A stretch of 40,540 bases of DNA from Candidatus Woesearchaeota archaeon (lineage in GTDB: Archaea > Nanobdellota > Nanobdellia > Woesearchaeales > GW2011-AR4). The DNA lies in NCBI GenBank assembly GCA_016184145.1, contig JACPDF010000033.1, positions 1-40,540 on the forward strand. The letters run 5' to 3'. The first letter of the stretch is position 1. Every line of letters begins with the position of its first letter. Both the position numbers and the translations under genes were made by a program. Of the stretch, positions 9,540 through 18,421 are shown piece after piece. The notes under the pieces are model-generated. The model worked only from the letters and a program-made list of their open reading frames with translations, was not told the origin of the DNA and ran no database searches.

Positions 9540-11672
9540 ATGGAAATGGAAAAAAGAGGGATATTTTTTTTATTCTGCATGCTTATTCTGCTTATTTTAG
9601 CACCAAATGCGCTTTCCATCTACGAAGAGCTTCTGTTTTCAGATACTGTTGAAGATGGTGATGCAGTAAATATATCGGGAAAGGAATTTGAGTTTAGGAT
9701 AGACTACCAGAGCAGCAAGGTGTTCATAGAGATTGACGTTTCCGGATTAATAGTGGAAAGCGGACACTGCCAGATAAAAGACAACCTTCACATATGCGTG
9801 CAGAATGTTTCTTTCTCATACCGCAATTATGATCCTTGGTATGATGTCTACAAGGCTGAAGTAGAGATTTACCAGATAAAATCAAGTCTGGATGTAACGC
9901 ATACAATAAGCAAGGAGAACCTGTTGATAGACGAAGAGGCTACCGGAGTGCTGTCTTTTGATAATACGGCTGATATATCTGCAAAAGATGTCACGGCAAC
10001 TATGCCAATACCTTCAAATCTGATAATTACAGAAATAGAAGGCTGCAAGCAGACTGAAGGAATTATTTTGTTTAAGAATGATGTCACTCCAAGACAAATA
10101 AAGACATGCACCTACAAGGTCAAAGGCGTTTCTGGCGGTGATTATGAGCTTGGGGCGAATGTAACCTATTTTAATGGAGTGGAAACAGAAAGCATAATTC
10201 CCGGAGCCATAACAGGGAAGGTCTATAATTATTCCCTTAAAATAAAATATAATGCAAAGAGCAGCATGTTCAACATCTACGAAAAATTCAATCTAACTAT
10301 AGCGGCAGAAAACACTAATGACGAGCATGATCTTACTGTTACTGCATTAAGCGTAAAGATACCTGAAAGGCTGCTACTGGTCAAAGAGCCCAAGGAAATG
10401 ACCGGAACAAATAAGCTGCTGAGCTGGAGCGGACCTTTGAAGGCAAAGGAAAGCAGGAATTTCACAATGGAGCTGCAGTCATCGACAACTGGGGACTTTT
10501 CAATTATTGCTGATGCGAGCTATAAGATAAGCAAGTTTTTGCTGGAAACAGAGGAAAGTTTTGACGTTAAGGTTGACTGCCAATGCCCTTACATTGAGCA
10601 TGATTTCTCGCAGAATATTGTTGTTGCAGGACAGAGAGCAGTGCTTATAGCAGACCTCGTTAATCCAGGACCCAATGGTTTCAAGAATGTTAGGCTGAGT
10701 TATGTTACAGATGTTCCTGGAATAGAGCCAAAATCAACTACTTATAGCAGCATTAGGGCAGGAGAAAGGATAAGGGTGTTTGATTCTTCTGTAATTGCTC
10801 CTGGTTTAGGAGAGGCATATTACTTTAACGTGACTTCAGTTTATGAGTCGTCAGCAAACGAGGTTTTTATCAAAAAGAAAAGCATACAAATTGGAGTAAA
10901 CATTGCAGAAGTCGAGACAGAAGAAGAGGACCAGCAGCAAAATGAAGAGCAAATAGAAGAGAAAAAAGAGGAAAATGTCTCCTTGACTTCTGAAAAAATT
11001 GAGGAAATAAAGGAAGAGAAAGAAGAAGAGAAAAAAGAAGGAAAAAGCGAAGGAATGCCTGCGGTAACAATACAGGACGAGAAAAAAACGCCTTTTGTGG
11101 CATTTTTTGCCATCGCCTTTATTTTAGGCTTGGTACTATTTCTGGTTTTTCTTATTAGCCTGAAGAAGAAAAAGGGTTTGGTAAAAATAGGAGGGCCAGA
11201 ATCTATGGGTAAAAAAAGAGAGCGGCTAGAACAGGAGATAAAAGAATTTTTATCAAGTACTGCTGCAAAAAAAGAGACTAAGGTAAGACCCGAAATGGTC
11301 AATGATATTTTGAAAACGAGCGCTGACGACCTCTACGAGCTTGTTAAATCAAGGGAAAAAATTTCTGTCGAGGAAGCTGCCAAGCTGCTCAGGATGCCGA
11401 TAAATACTGTGCATGCATTGGTTGATTTTCTTGTTGAGGAGAAGATGTTTGGTATAGAGTACAAGTTTACCACTGCTTATATCTATATAAGCCAAGAACA
11501 TCCAAAAAGTGGAGAATCTTTCCAAGGCAGCTTCGCAAAAAACATGGCAGCAAAAGAGGAGACGGAATACGAAAACTTGGCAAAGCAGACGAGAGAAATT
11601 GGAGAAACCTTTGAAAAAGAAGAGGAACCAAAGAAAAAAGGATTTCTTGGAAGAGTCTTTAGGAAAAAATAA
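9540..11672 (+). CDS. Secreted/membrane protein with extracellular repeat domains, one TM helix and a C-terminal wHTH-like domain
   Basis: Signal sequence; DUF11/CARDB-like segments; Lys/Glu-rich linker; TM FVAFFAIAFILGLVLFLVFLISL; helical C-terminal SVEEAAKLLRMPINTVHALVDFLVEEKMFGIEYK. Confidence 0.72.
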   Translation: MEMEKRGIFFLFCMLILLILAPNALSIYEELLFSDTVEDGDAVNISGKEFEFRIDYQSSKVFIEIDVSGLIVESGHCQIKDNLHICVQNVSFSYRNYDPWYDVYKAEVEIYQIKSSLDVTHTISKENLLIDEEATGVLSFDNTADISAKDVTATMPIPSNLIITEIEGCKQTEGIILFKNDVTPRQIKTCTYKVKGVSGGDYELGANVTYFNGVETESIIPGAITGKVYNYSLKIKYNAKSSMFNIYEKFNLTIAAENTNDEHDLTVTALSVKIPERLLLVKEPKEMTGTNKLLSWSGPLKAKESRNFTMELQSSTTGDFSIIADASYKISKFLLETEESFDVKVDCQCPYIEHDFSQNIVVAGQRAVLIADLVNPGPNGFKNVRLSYVTDVPGIEPKSTTYSSIRAGERIRVFDSSVIAPGLGEAYYFNVTSVYESSANEVFIKKKSIQIGVNIAEVETEEEDQQQNEEQIEEKKEENVSLTSEKIEEIKEEKEEEKKEGKSEGMPAVTIQDEKKTPFVAFFAIAFILGLVLFLVFLISLKKKKGLVKIGGPESMGKKRERLEQEIKEFLSSTAAKKETKVRPEMVNDILKTSADDLYELVKSREKISVEEAAKLLRMPINTVHALVDFLVEEKMFGIEYKFTTAYIYISQEHPKSGESFQGSFAKNMAAKEETEYENLAKQTREIGETFEKEEEPKKKGFLGRVFRKK

Positions 11673-11673
11673 A

Positions 11674-11819
11674 CGCCGACGCCCGGACTTTCACCGATTT
11701 TTGGAAAAAATCGTTTTGAACCGAGATACCCTTGCGGGAACCAGCTTGCTAGTTGCCGTAAATTCGCAAAGCGAATTTAAACTCAAGGCTAGCGCAATGC
11801 CAGGTTATGCGACGTCGGC
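11674..11819 (-). tRNA. tRNA-Ser(TGA), class II, with introns at 11747..11781 (anticodon loop) and 11688..11714 (T-loop)
   Basis: Minus strand: acceptor GCCGACG/CGTCGGC + G73; anticodon stem CTAGC/GCTGG; long variable arm TTCCCGCAAGGGTAT; T-stem CTCGG/CCGGG; spliced T-loop TTCAAAT; mature 84 nt. Confidence 0.87.
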
Positions 11820-11918
11820 ATAAGAGAAAATAATAAAATTCGATTTAATATTAAATAGTTTTCGTATATTTAGTAGCGGACATAAATTATAGTTTATGAA
11901 TATTCTAGAATTAAAGCC

Positions 11919-12125
11919 CTATTTCTTCCCTTTTGTTTGCTTAGGAGGCAGTAAAACAGGTATTCCTTCCCTTATTGGGTATTTTTGGCTGCATTTAACG
12001 CATACAAGGCCTTTTTTGTCTTTAGTGTACCTTAAGTCAGCTCTGCAGAGCGGACAGGCCAAAATATCGAACAAATCCTTTGGAATCGGGTCCTTCATCG
12101 TGGTAAAGCTCTTAATTTTCAGCAA
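11919..12125 (-). CDS. Trm112 family zinc-binding protein
   Basis: FDILACPLCRADLRYTKDKKGLVCVKCSQKYPIREGIPVLLPP; real start may be the internal Met (MKDPIP). Confidence 0.85.
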   Translation of the reverse strand: MLKIKSFTTMKDPIPKDLFDILACPLCRADLRYTKDKKGLVCVKCSQKYPIREGIPVLLPPKQTKGKK

Positions 12126-12277
12126 ATTTTATATACTAATCGAAATATTTATATAATAGTGGTGTTTCCTCTTTATAAATATTGTTATACTTTGATTGTT
12201 ATATCCAATATTATTTTTATTGAAGGGGTGGATGTATATTAAATTTTTGATAAACATAATCGTAAGGAGGTATCAAA

Positions 12278-13207
12278 ATGCCCGAATTAGTCAAAAAATG
12301 CCCTGAATGCGGCGGAATAAACCTTAACTGGAATAAGGAAAGGGGAGAAATAATCTGCAAAGATTGCGGTCTAGTCATAGAAGAAAAGATGGTTGACTTT
12401 ACGCAGGAATGGCGCGAGTTTGATTCTGAAGGCGGAGAAGCAAGGCGCAGAGCAGGCGCTCCTATGACATATACACAGTATGATCATGGCTTAGGCACAG
12501 AGGTAGGCCAGAAAGCTGATTTGTTTAAATTAGGAGGCAAGGAGAGGAACAAATTCTTCAGGTTAAGGAAATGGCAGTATAGGATTTCAACTGCTATTGA
12601 AAGAAACCTGAAATTGGCTTTAGCTGAGCTAAAGAGAGTAAGCTCTTATTTGAAATTGCCAAAATCTGTTGAAGAGGAATCAGCCAGAATCTATACTTTA
12701 GCTGTCCAAAGAGGCTTGGTTAGGGGAAGGAGCATGGAAAGCGTAGTTGCAGGAGCTTTATATGCAGCTTGCAGGAGGCATGATGTTCCCAGGACTTTAG
12801 ATGAGCTTTCAGAGGCTTCTGGCATTGAAAAGAAAGAAATAGGAAGGACTTACAGGTTCGTAACCCGTGAATTGGGCATTACAATTTTGCCGTCTAATCC
12901 AGCAGACTATATTGCAAGATTTGCCTCATCTTTAAAGTTAAGCGCAGAAAGCCAGAGCAATGCCATTGAGATATTAGAGAAAGCGCAGAAAGCTGAACTG
13001 ACTTCGGGAAGAGGGCCAACAGGAATAGCGGCTGCCGCTTTGTACGTATCTGCCTTGCTGCATGGCGAAAAAAGAACTCAAAGGGAAGTTGCTGATGTTG
13101 CCGGTGTAACAGAAGTTACAATAAGAAACCGCTATAAAGAGCTTCTTGACGAGCTAAGCCTTGACAAAGAAATCAAGAAAAAGAAGAAAGGAAAGAGAAG
13201 GAAATAA
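12278..13207 (+). CDS. tfb: Transcription initiation factor TFB
   Basis: N-terminal zinc ribbon CPECGGINLNWNKERGEIICKDCG; two cyclin-fold repeats; SD AAGGAGGT upstream. Confidence 0.97.
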   Translation: MPELVKKCPECGGINLNWNKERGEIICKDCGLVIEEKMVDFTQEWREFDSEGGEARRRAGAPMTYTQYDHGLGTEVGQKADLFKLGGKERNKFFRLRKWQYRISTAIERNLKLALAELKRVSSYLKLPKSVEEESARIYTLAVQRGLVRGRSMESVVAGALYAACRRHDVPRTLDELSEASGIEKKEIGRTYRFVTRELGITILPSNPADYIARFASSLKLSAESQSNAIEILEKAQKAELTSGRGPTGIAAAALYVSALLHGEKRTQREVADVAGVTEVTIRNRYKELLDELSLDKEIKKKKKGKRRK

Positions 13208-13224
13208 TTTCTTTTTATTTTATT

Positions 13225-13530
13225 CTATCTTATTTTCGTAATTATTCTTTTTTTATCTTCAATCCTATTGTTTTTGATTTTAATGCCCTCTTTCCTCAGC
13301 ATTCTGGCTTTGGCTTTTAATCCATGGGCAAAACCATGCAAGTGTCCCTGAGAATTAACAACCCTATGGCACGGCACTTTAGGCGCATAGGGATTCTTGT
13401 TTAATGCCTGGCCTACTGCCCTGTAAGCTTTAGTCCTCATTGCTTCTGCTATTGCTTTGTAAGTTACAACTCTGCCTTTCGGGACTTTGCTGCATAATTC
13501 GTATACTCTGTCTTGGAATTTTGTCGGCAT
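13225..13530 (-). CDS. ogt: Methylated-DNA--[protein]-cysteine S-methyltransferase, DNA-binding domain only
   Basis: VPKGRVVTYKAIAEAM, NPYAPKVPCHRVVNSQG (intact PCHR active site). Confidence 0.9.
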   Translation of the reverse strand: MPTKFQDRVYELCSKVPKGRVVTYKAIAEAMRTKAYRAVGQALNKNPYAPKVPCHRVVNSQGHLHGFAHGLKAKARMLRKEGIKIKNNRIEDKKRIITKIR

Positions 13531-13533
13531 TTT

Positions 13534-14727
13534 TTATTTTATCTCGCTAATTATTTTATTTAAATTATTTTTATTGATTCTTTTTTTGTAATTTTTCGCA
13601 TTGGCTATCATTTTTTTATTACTGATTTTTATCCTATTGTTTTTTAATAATTGCAAAATTCTTTTTGAAATGAGGAAATCGCAAAACTGTGTGACATTTC
13701 CGGGGTTTTTGATATAGTGGGATCTTTCAAAATCCAGCAATACGGGCCTGTTTTTATTGCTTATTATCACATGCTTTACGGGATGGGACATCTCTTCCTT
13801 ATTAATATTTAATTTATCCATTTCAAATAATTGCTCAAAAATATTTTTTATTGCCTTTAACACTCCTTTTTTATCGGCTTTTTTGCTTTCCAAAAATTCC
13901 GTAAATGCGATGCCATCAACAAACTCATATACGAGGAAATCTTGTCCATGGAACAGTAATCTAGGGCCGATATTTTTTTTATTTAGGACCTTCAAAAAAT
14001 TGGCTTCGTTTTCTATCCTTAAAATGGCCTCGCTTCTTGGATTCTTTGTTTTTATAGCAATTTTTTTGCTTTTATACCTGCCAATGAAAATAAAGCCCCT
14101 TTTTCCTTTTGCAAAATATCTTATGTTTTGTATTTTCTTGCTTTCTAATTTTTTCAATATTGGAGATTTTTTAATTAAATACGCATATAATTCCTCAAAG
14201 AAAATCTTTTGCGTTTCCAACAATTCAAAATCCAATAAATTTTTCCTTATGAATTCGTCAACTTTGTCTTTTTTTGTCAATGAGGAGAAAACAATCAAAA
14301 TTATTCCGTCTGCTTTCAGATAATTATTAGCTTGATTCAAAAATTTTTCAATGGTTTCATATCCTTTTTTTCCGCCTTCTACAGTAAGGTCTTTCAGCCT
14401 TATGTCTTCCGGCAGGTAAGGGGGATTGAATGTTATAGTGTCAAATTTCCTGTTTTTTAAGCTTTTATTTTCTTCAAAGATTTTAAATAAATCTGAAACT
14501 AAAAATTTAATTTTCTTATTAACAATATTTTTTTTGCAATGCTCAATTACTTCTTCCTGCACATCTAATGCAATCACAGACTTTACCTTATTATTATGGG
14601 AAGCAGTTATTGCCTGTATTCCGAAGCCGATTCCCATGTCCAGAACAAGGCCTTTAGCATGCTGCCTAACATATTTCTCTAACAAAGTGGAGTCTTCTCT
14701 TGGTTCATATATGGGGCAATTTGGCAT
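13534..14727 (-). CDS. Fusion: HemK/Mtq2-like N5-glutamine methyltransferase + C-terminal kinase-like domain
   Basis: N-terminal EPREDSTLL..., LDMGIGFGIQA, FDTITFNPPYLP; C-terminal RGFIFIGRYKSKKIAIKTKNP...ENEANFLKVLNKKNIGPRLLFHGQDFLVYEFVDG...VLLDFERSHY. The ORF-track start (14775) runs into a tRNA, so Met at 14727 is preferred. Confidence 0.83.
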   Translation of the reverse strand: MPNCPIYEPREDSTLLEKYVRQHAKGLVLDMGIGFGIQAITASHNNKVKSVIALDVQEEVIEHCKKNIVNKKIKFLVSDLFKIFEENKSLKNRKFDTITFNPPYLPEDIRLKDLTVEGGKKGYETIEKFLNQANNYLKADGIILIVFSSLTKKDKVDEFIRKNLLDFELLETQKIFFEELYAYLIKKSPILKKLESKKIQNIRYFAKGKRGFIFIGRYKSKKIAIKTKNPRSEAILRIENEANFLKVLNKKNIGPRLLFHGQDFLVYEFVDGIAFTEFLESKKADKKGVLKAIKNIFEQLFEMDKLNINKEEMSHPVKHVIISNKNRPVLLDFERSHYIKNPGNVTQFCDFLISKRILQLLKNNRIKISNKKMIANAKNYKKRINKNNLNKIISEIK

Positions 14728-14732
14728 TATAA

Positions 14733-14882
14733 TGGACCCGCCGAGACTTTCAAGCCATGTCTGGGACAAGGGCATTTGAACTCGGAGTTACTTCCCCGTT
14801 CGGCGCTTTGCGGCGAACGCCAGCGAATCTTTGATTCTAGCGCGTGCGAAGGAAGTGTCATGCCGGATTAGACCACGGGCCC
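14733..14882 (-). tRNA. tRNA-Ala(CGC) with introns at 14797..14844 (anticodon loop) and 14747..14774 (T-loop)
   Basis: Minus strand, spliced: GGGCCCGTGGTCTAATCCGGCATGACACTTCCTTCGCAGGGAAGTAACTCCGAGTTCAAATCTCGGCGGGTCCA (74 nt); contains G3:U70; canonical BHB at anticodon intron (TTCG/CGAA) and TTCA/TGAA helix at T-loop intron. Confidence 0.92.
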
Positions 14883-14916
14883 AACAAGAAACAGTTATTT
14901 TATTCTGTTTTTAATT

Positions 14917-15465
14917 TTATTGCTTTAGTTTGTCAATTACCAACTTTACTAGTTCTTTAGGGTCTTCAGAATAAACAATATTTTCCTTTTCATCGGTTTT
15001 GTTACAGATATCAGCAATTTTCTCTATTATCTCTGTTATGCCTCCGGAACCCTTGAGGATTCCTATTATTTTGTTTGCGTGAAATGCAAATGTAAATTCA
15101 TTCAAAGTCCCAATCTGGCCGGAAATAATGATGATAGCGTCCCCTTCCTTGACTAGTGGGTAATTTCTTCCAGGTATGCCAAGACCCGTAAATTCTATTT
15201 GGGTATGGCTGTCAGTCGGGAATTTATATTTGTTAATATGCTCTTTTTCATCCTTGGCAGGGCTTATCCCCATTACTTTCCCATTATTGGAAAAAGCCCC
15301 TTTTGCAGCTGCTTGAGGGTAGCCATAAGTTGCTCCAGTCAGTACTAAAACATTGTTCTCTGCCAGGGCTTTGCCAATTTCAAAAGCTTTCTTTTTTGTT
15401 ATCTCATCATTTGCACTTTCACTGGCACCGCAAACTGCTATTTTCATAGAAAAAAGAGTTATCAA
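14917..15465 (-). CDS. LOG/TIGR00725-like Rossmann-fold protein
   Basis: MKIAVCGASE...GKALAENNVLVLTGATYGYPQAAAKGAF...GQIGTLNEFTFAF; likely real start at internal Met ~15447. Confidence 0.78.
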   Translation of the reverse strand: MITLFSMKIAVCGASESANDEITKKKAFEIGKALAENNVLVLTGATYGYPQAAAKGAFSNNGKVMGISPAKDEKEHINKYKFPTDSHTQIEFTGLGIPGRNYPLVKEGDAIIIISGQIGTLNEFTFAFHANKIIGILKGSGGITEIIEKIADICNKTDEKENIVYSEDPKELVKLVIDKLKQ

Positions 15466-15483
15466 TCATTATTTAAACTTTTA

Positions 15484-16185
15484 TTATTGCCTCAAAGCCT
15501 TTACCATATCCTTTGCCGCTTTATTAATATCCTTTGCATTGTATAAAGCCCTTCCAACGATGGCATGCCATTTGCTGCCAGCGGCTTTCGCGCTTTCAGT
15601 TATATCGCCCCCTTGCGCTATCAATCCTGGAGAATAGAAAACAGGCTTTATGCCTCTTGCCTCCAAAAAAGCCTTGTAGAGCCTTATCTTTTCCGGCTTG
15701 TTTCCTGGAACCACAAAATCCCTAATGCCGTTTTCAGCAGCAATTTCATAAATTTTTAGGGATTCCTTGCCGCTAATAAACCCGCCTTCATCCTCTGAAA
15801 AGGCTTTATGCGTCATTTCACCGCCTACAATTACCCCTAGCCTAGCTTTTTTGCAGGCTTTTATCCACTCTTTCTCTGTTTCCGGGCCTGCCAGCGGGAA
15901 TAAAATGACTGCATCAACGCCTTTAACTGCCTCCGCAAATTTTTCCCCCAATTCCGGAATGTCGGTTGCAGCTTTCTGGTGGTCATAGATTATAGGCAGC
16001 TTAGTATGCTTTCTTATTTCCTTTACAACTGCCGGGATTCCGTACTTTAGGCATAATTCCAAACCTATCTTATAGGCTCCAATACCATCAACAGAACAAG
16101 TTCCACTTATGAGTTTTTTCAAGCTTTTCAAATCAGAAACATCGCAGCTTGGTATTATACTTTTGTTTGAATTTATTATATCCAT
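15484..16185 (-). CDS. pyrF: Orotidine 5'-phosphate decarboxylase
   Basis: IIYDHQKAATDIPELGEKF motif; PGLIAQGGDITESAKAAGSKWHAIVGRALY. Confidence 0.91.
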   Translation of the reverse strand: MDIINSNKSIIPSCDVSDLKSLKKLISGTCSVDGIGAYKIGLELCLKYGIPAVVKEIRKHTKLPIIYDHQKAATDIPELGEKFAEAVKGVDAVILFPLAGPETEKEWIKACKKARLGVIVGGEMTHKAFSEDEGGFISGKESLKIYEIAAENGIRDFVVPGNKPEKIRLYKAFLEARGIKPVFYSPGLIAQGGDITESAKAAGSKWHAIVGRALYNAKDINKAAKDMVKALRQ

Positions 16186-16186
16186 T

Positions 16187-16789
16187 TTATTTGTTTTGCT
16201 TTAAATACAGTAAAATTTCATTTAGCTTATCATCATCAATCATATCCTTATTTTTCATATAATTCAATAATTCTTTTAATGTTATCAGCGAATGCAGTTT
16301 GATGCCTTCCTTTGCCAAAGCCTCTGTGCCGCCTTGCTCGCGGTCCAAAACAATGACAACATCCTTAATAATGCCTCCTGCGTGCTTTATCCCCTCAACA
16401 AAGTTTAATTTGGAATAAGCATTTGTTGCCATATCATCCACTAATACAACTTTCTTGCCTTTTTCCAAAACACCCTCCACCATGTCCATCGTCCCATAAT
16501 TCTTTGGCTTTTTCCTTACATAAATCATGGGTATCCCTGTTTTTAAGGAGATGGCGGTGGATAATGGAATCCCTGCTGTCTCTGCCCCTGCAACTATATC
16601 CGGCTTTAGTTTTTTTACAAGCTTTGAGAGCTCATCCGAAACAGCTTCCATCGATTCGGGATAGGAAGGCAGAACCCTTAAGTTAACATAGATAGGGCTT
16701 TTCATTCCAGAAGCTAATGTAAATTCCCCAAACCTTATAACATTTGCATCTGCAAGCGCTTTTGCAACCTTTTCATTCATCGTAAGCAA
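16187..16789 (-). CDS. pyrE: Orotate phosphoribosyltransferase
   Basis: FGEFTLASGMKSPIYVNLRVL; PRPP motif KKVVLVDDMATN. Confidence 0.93.
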   Translation of the reverse strand: MLTMNEKVAKALADANVIRFGEFTLASGMKSPIYVNLRVLPSYPESMEAVSDELSKLVKKLKPDIVAGAETAGIPLSTAISLKTGIPMIYVRKKPKNYGTMDMVEGVLEKGKKVVLVDDMATNAYSKLNFVEGIKHAGGIIKDVVIVLDREQGGTEALAKEGIKLHSLITLKELLNYMKNKDMIDDDKLNEILLYLKQNK

Positions 16790-18005
16790 CCTCTTTGGCT
16801 TTTATATTATTAACTTTTCCATTATCAAAAACAATATTGCCGTTTACTATGGTCATTGCAGGCCAGCCTTTAAGCTTCCAGCCGTCAAACGGGCTCCATT
16901 TGCACTTTGTAAGCAACTCATCATTTTTTACTTCTTTTTCTAAATTCAAATCAATTATTGCCAAGTCAGCGTCATAGCCTTCTTTTATACGGCCTTTGTT
17001 TTTTATCCTGAAAATTTCAGCGGGGTTTTCGCAGCATAATTGCACTATTTTTTTTAATGTTATCTTTTTTTCGTTCATTGCATTTAATAATAATGGAAGC
17101 ATTGTTTCGCATCCAGGGACACCATAAGGGTAATTTTCCTGCATCTTCTCCTCTTTTGTATGCGGGGCATGGTCTGTTGCTATTGTATCTATTCTGCCAT
17201 TATATAAGCCTTGCCACAATGCTTTTTGATCTTGTTTTGTTTTTAATCCCGGCTTCATTTCTGCAAAGCTGCCAAGCTTATTTATGTCTTTGGCTGTCAA
17301 GAACAGATAATGAGGGCATGTTTCAACAAAAACCCTGCCTACGGAGTTGGTGCCGGACTTCGTCCGAGCATTTTTTATCTTATGCCTTTTGGCATAATGC
17401 AGCTCTTCCTTTGAGCTTACATGGCAAAGATAAAGATGGTTGTGAGCATGCTGTATGAGCTCTATTGCCTCCAGTATGTTTTCATTCTCCCCATGCACAG
17501 ATATTGTTTTGTTGCTGGTGAATATTTTTTTCAGGACATCAAGCTTATCAAGCTTTAAATCTCCAGTAGTGAAGTCCATATAGACCTTTACTGAAGCCAC
17601 ATTCTTTGCTTTCTCTATCTCTGGCATGTTGTCATTGGTCGAGCCAAAGTGGAAGCCATAGTTTACAATGCTTTTTTTTGCCAATCTCCTTTTTTCCTCT
17701 AATCTTTGCAGGTTGGTTGTTGCTGGATTGGTGTTTGGCATGTCCAGCACAGTTGTTATTCCGCCTGCGGCTGCTGCCATGCTTCCAGTAAGAAAGTCTT
17801 CCTTATGGGTTGCTCCTGGCTCGCGGAAATGCACATGAGAGTCTATAAGCCCCGGAATCACTATTTTGTTTTTCGCATCAATTGTTTTTTCGGCCTTTAA
17901 ATCCTGGGAAGTTATTTTATCTATTTTATGGTTTTTGATGAAAATATTTTTTCTAGCCAAAGCTCCGTTCTGGTAGATTTTTCCGTTTTTTATTAGTAAG
18001 GACAT
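16773..18005 (-). CDS. pyrC: Dihydroorotase
   Basis: VIPGLIDSHVHFREPGATHKEDFLTGS; ETCPHYLFLT; DTIATDHAPHTKEEK. Confidence 0.95.
   Translation of the reverse strand: MSLLIKNGKIYQNGALARKNIFIKNHKIDKITSQDLKAEKTIDAKNKIVIPGLIDSHVHFREPGATHKEDFLTGSMAAAAGGITTVLDMPNTNPATTNLQRLEEKRRLAKKSIVNYGFHFGSTNDNMPEIEKAKNVASVKVYMDFTTGDLKLDKLDVLKKIFTSNKTISVHGENENILEAIELIQHAHNHLYLCHVSSKEELHYAKRHKIKNARTKSGTNSVGRVFVETCPHYLFLTAKDINKLGSFAEMKPGLKTKQDQKALWQGLYNGRIDTIATDHAPHTKEEKMQENYPYGVPGCETMLPLLLNAMNEKKITLKKIVQLCCENPAEIFRIKNKGRIKEGYDADLAIIDLNLEKEVKNDELLTKCKWSPFDGWKLKGWPAMTIVNGNIVFDNGKVNNIKAKEVAYDE
17338..17371. repeat. Double-hairpin element copy 1, inside pyrC
   Basis: CCTACGGAGTTGGTGCCGGACTTCGTCCGAGCAT; 31/34 identical to 32085..32118; CGGAC/GTCCG hairpin. 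Confidence 0.75.
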
Positions 18006-18049
18006 TTTAAATTTGAGATTTTATCAAATATATAAAATTTGTCAATGTC

Positions 18050-18421
18050 TTAAGGCTCTTCCCTCAGTATATCCAAATCATCGAAATCTTTATCATAACT
18101 GACAAAAGCATTGCAATTATTAATCAGAGCGCAGGAATAATGAATTAAATCAAAAATGGAAAGATTGCTGCTATTTGCCCTTTTTAAGGCTTCAAAAACC
18201 AAATTTACATCAACATCAGCAATTTGAATATTGGATTTTAAAATGCCTTTTATGGATTTCTGAGCAATTTCCCTGCTGGTTTCTTTTTCGATTATAAAAA
18301 AAGCTTCAATTAAGTTAAAAGTATCAATTAAGCCACCTTCTCTTATTGTTTTTTGGCATTTTAGAGTGCGGTCATTATTATAAAATGCAAAAGCAAGTAT
18401 ATTGCTATCCAAGAATTTCAT
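18050..18421 (-). CDS. vapC: PIN-domain ribonuclease, VapC-type toxin
   Basis: MKFLDSNILAFAFYNND start; LSIFDLIHYSCALINNCNAFVSYDKDFDDL C-terminal acidic motif. Confidence 0.88.
   Translation of the reverse strand: MKFLDSNILAFAFYNNDRTLKCQKTIREGGLIDTFNLIEAFFIIEKETSREIAQKSIKGILKSNIQIADVDVNLVFEALKRANSSNLSIFDLIHYSCALINNCNAFVSYDKDFDDLDILREEP

Noticed and set aside
11509-11823. ORF of 104 aa on the + strand
   Set aside because: Out of frame with 9540..11672 and overlaps the intron-containing tRNA-Ser on the other strand; composition not protein-like.
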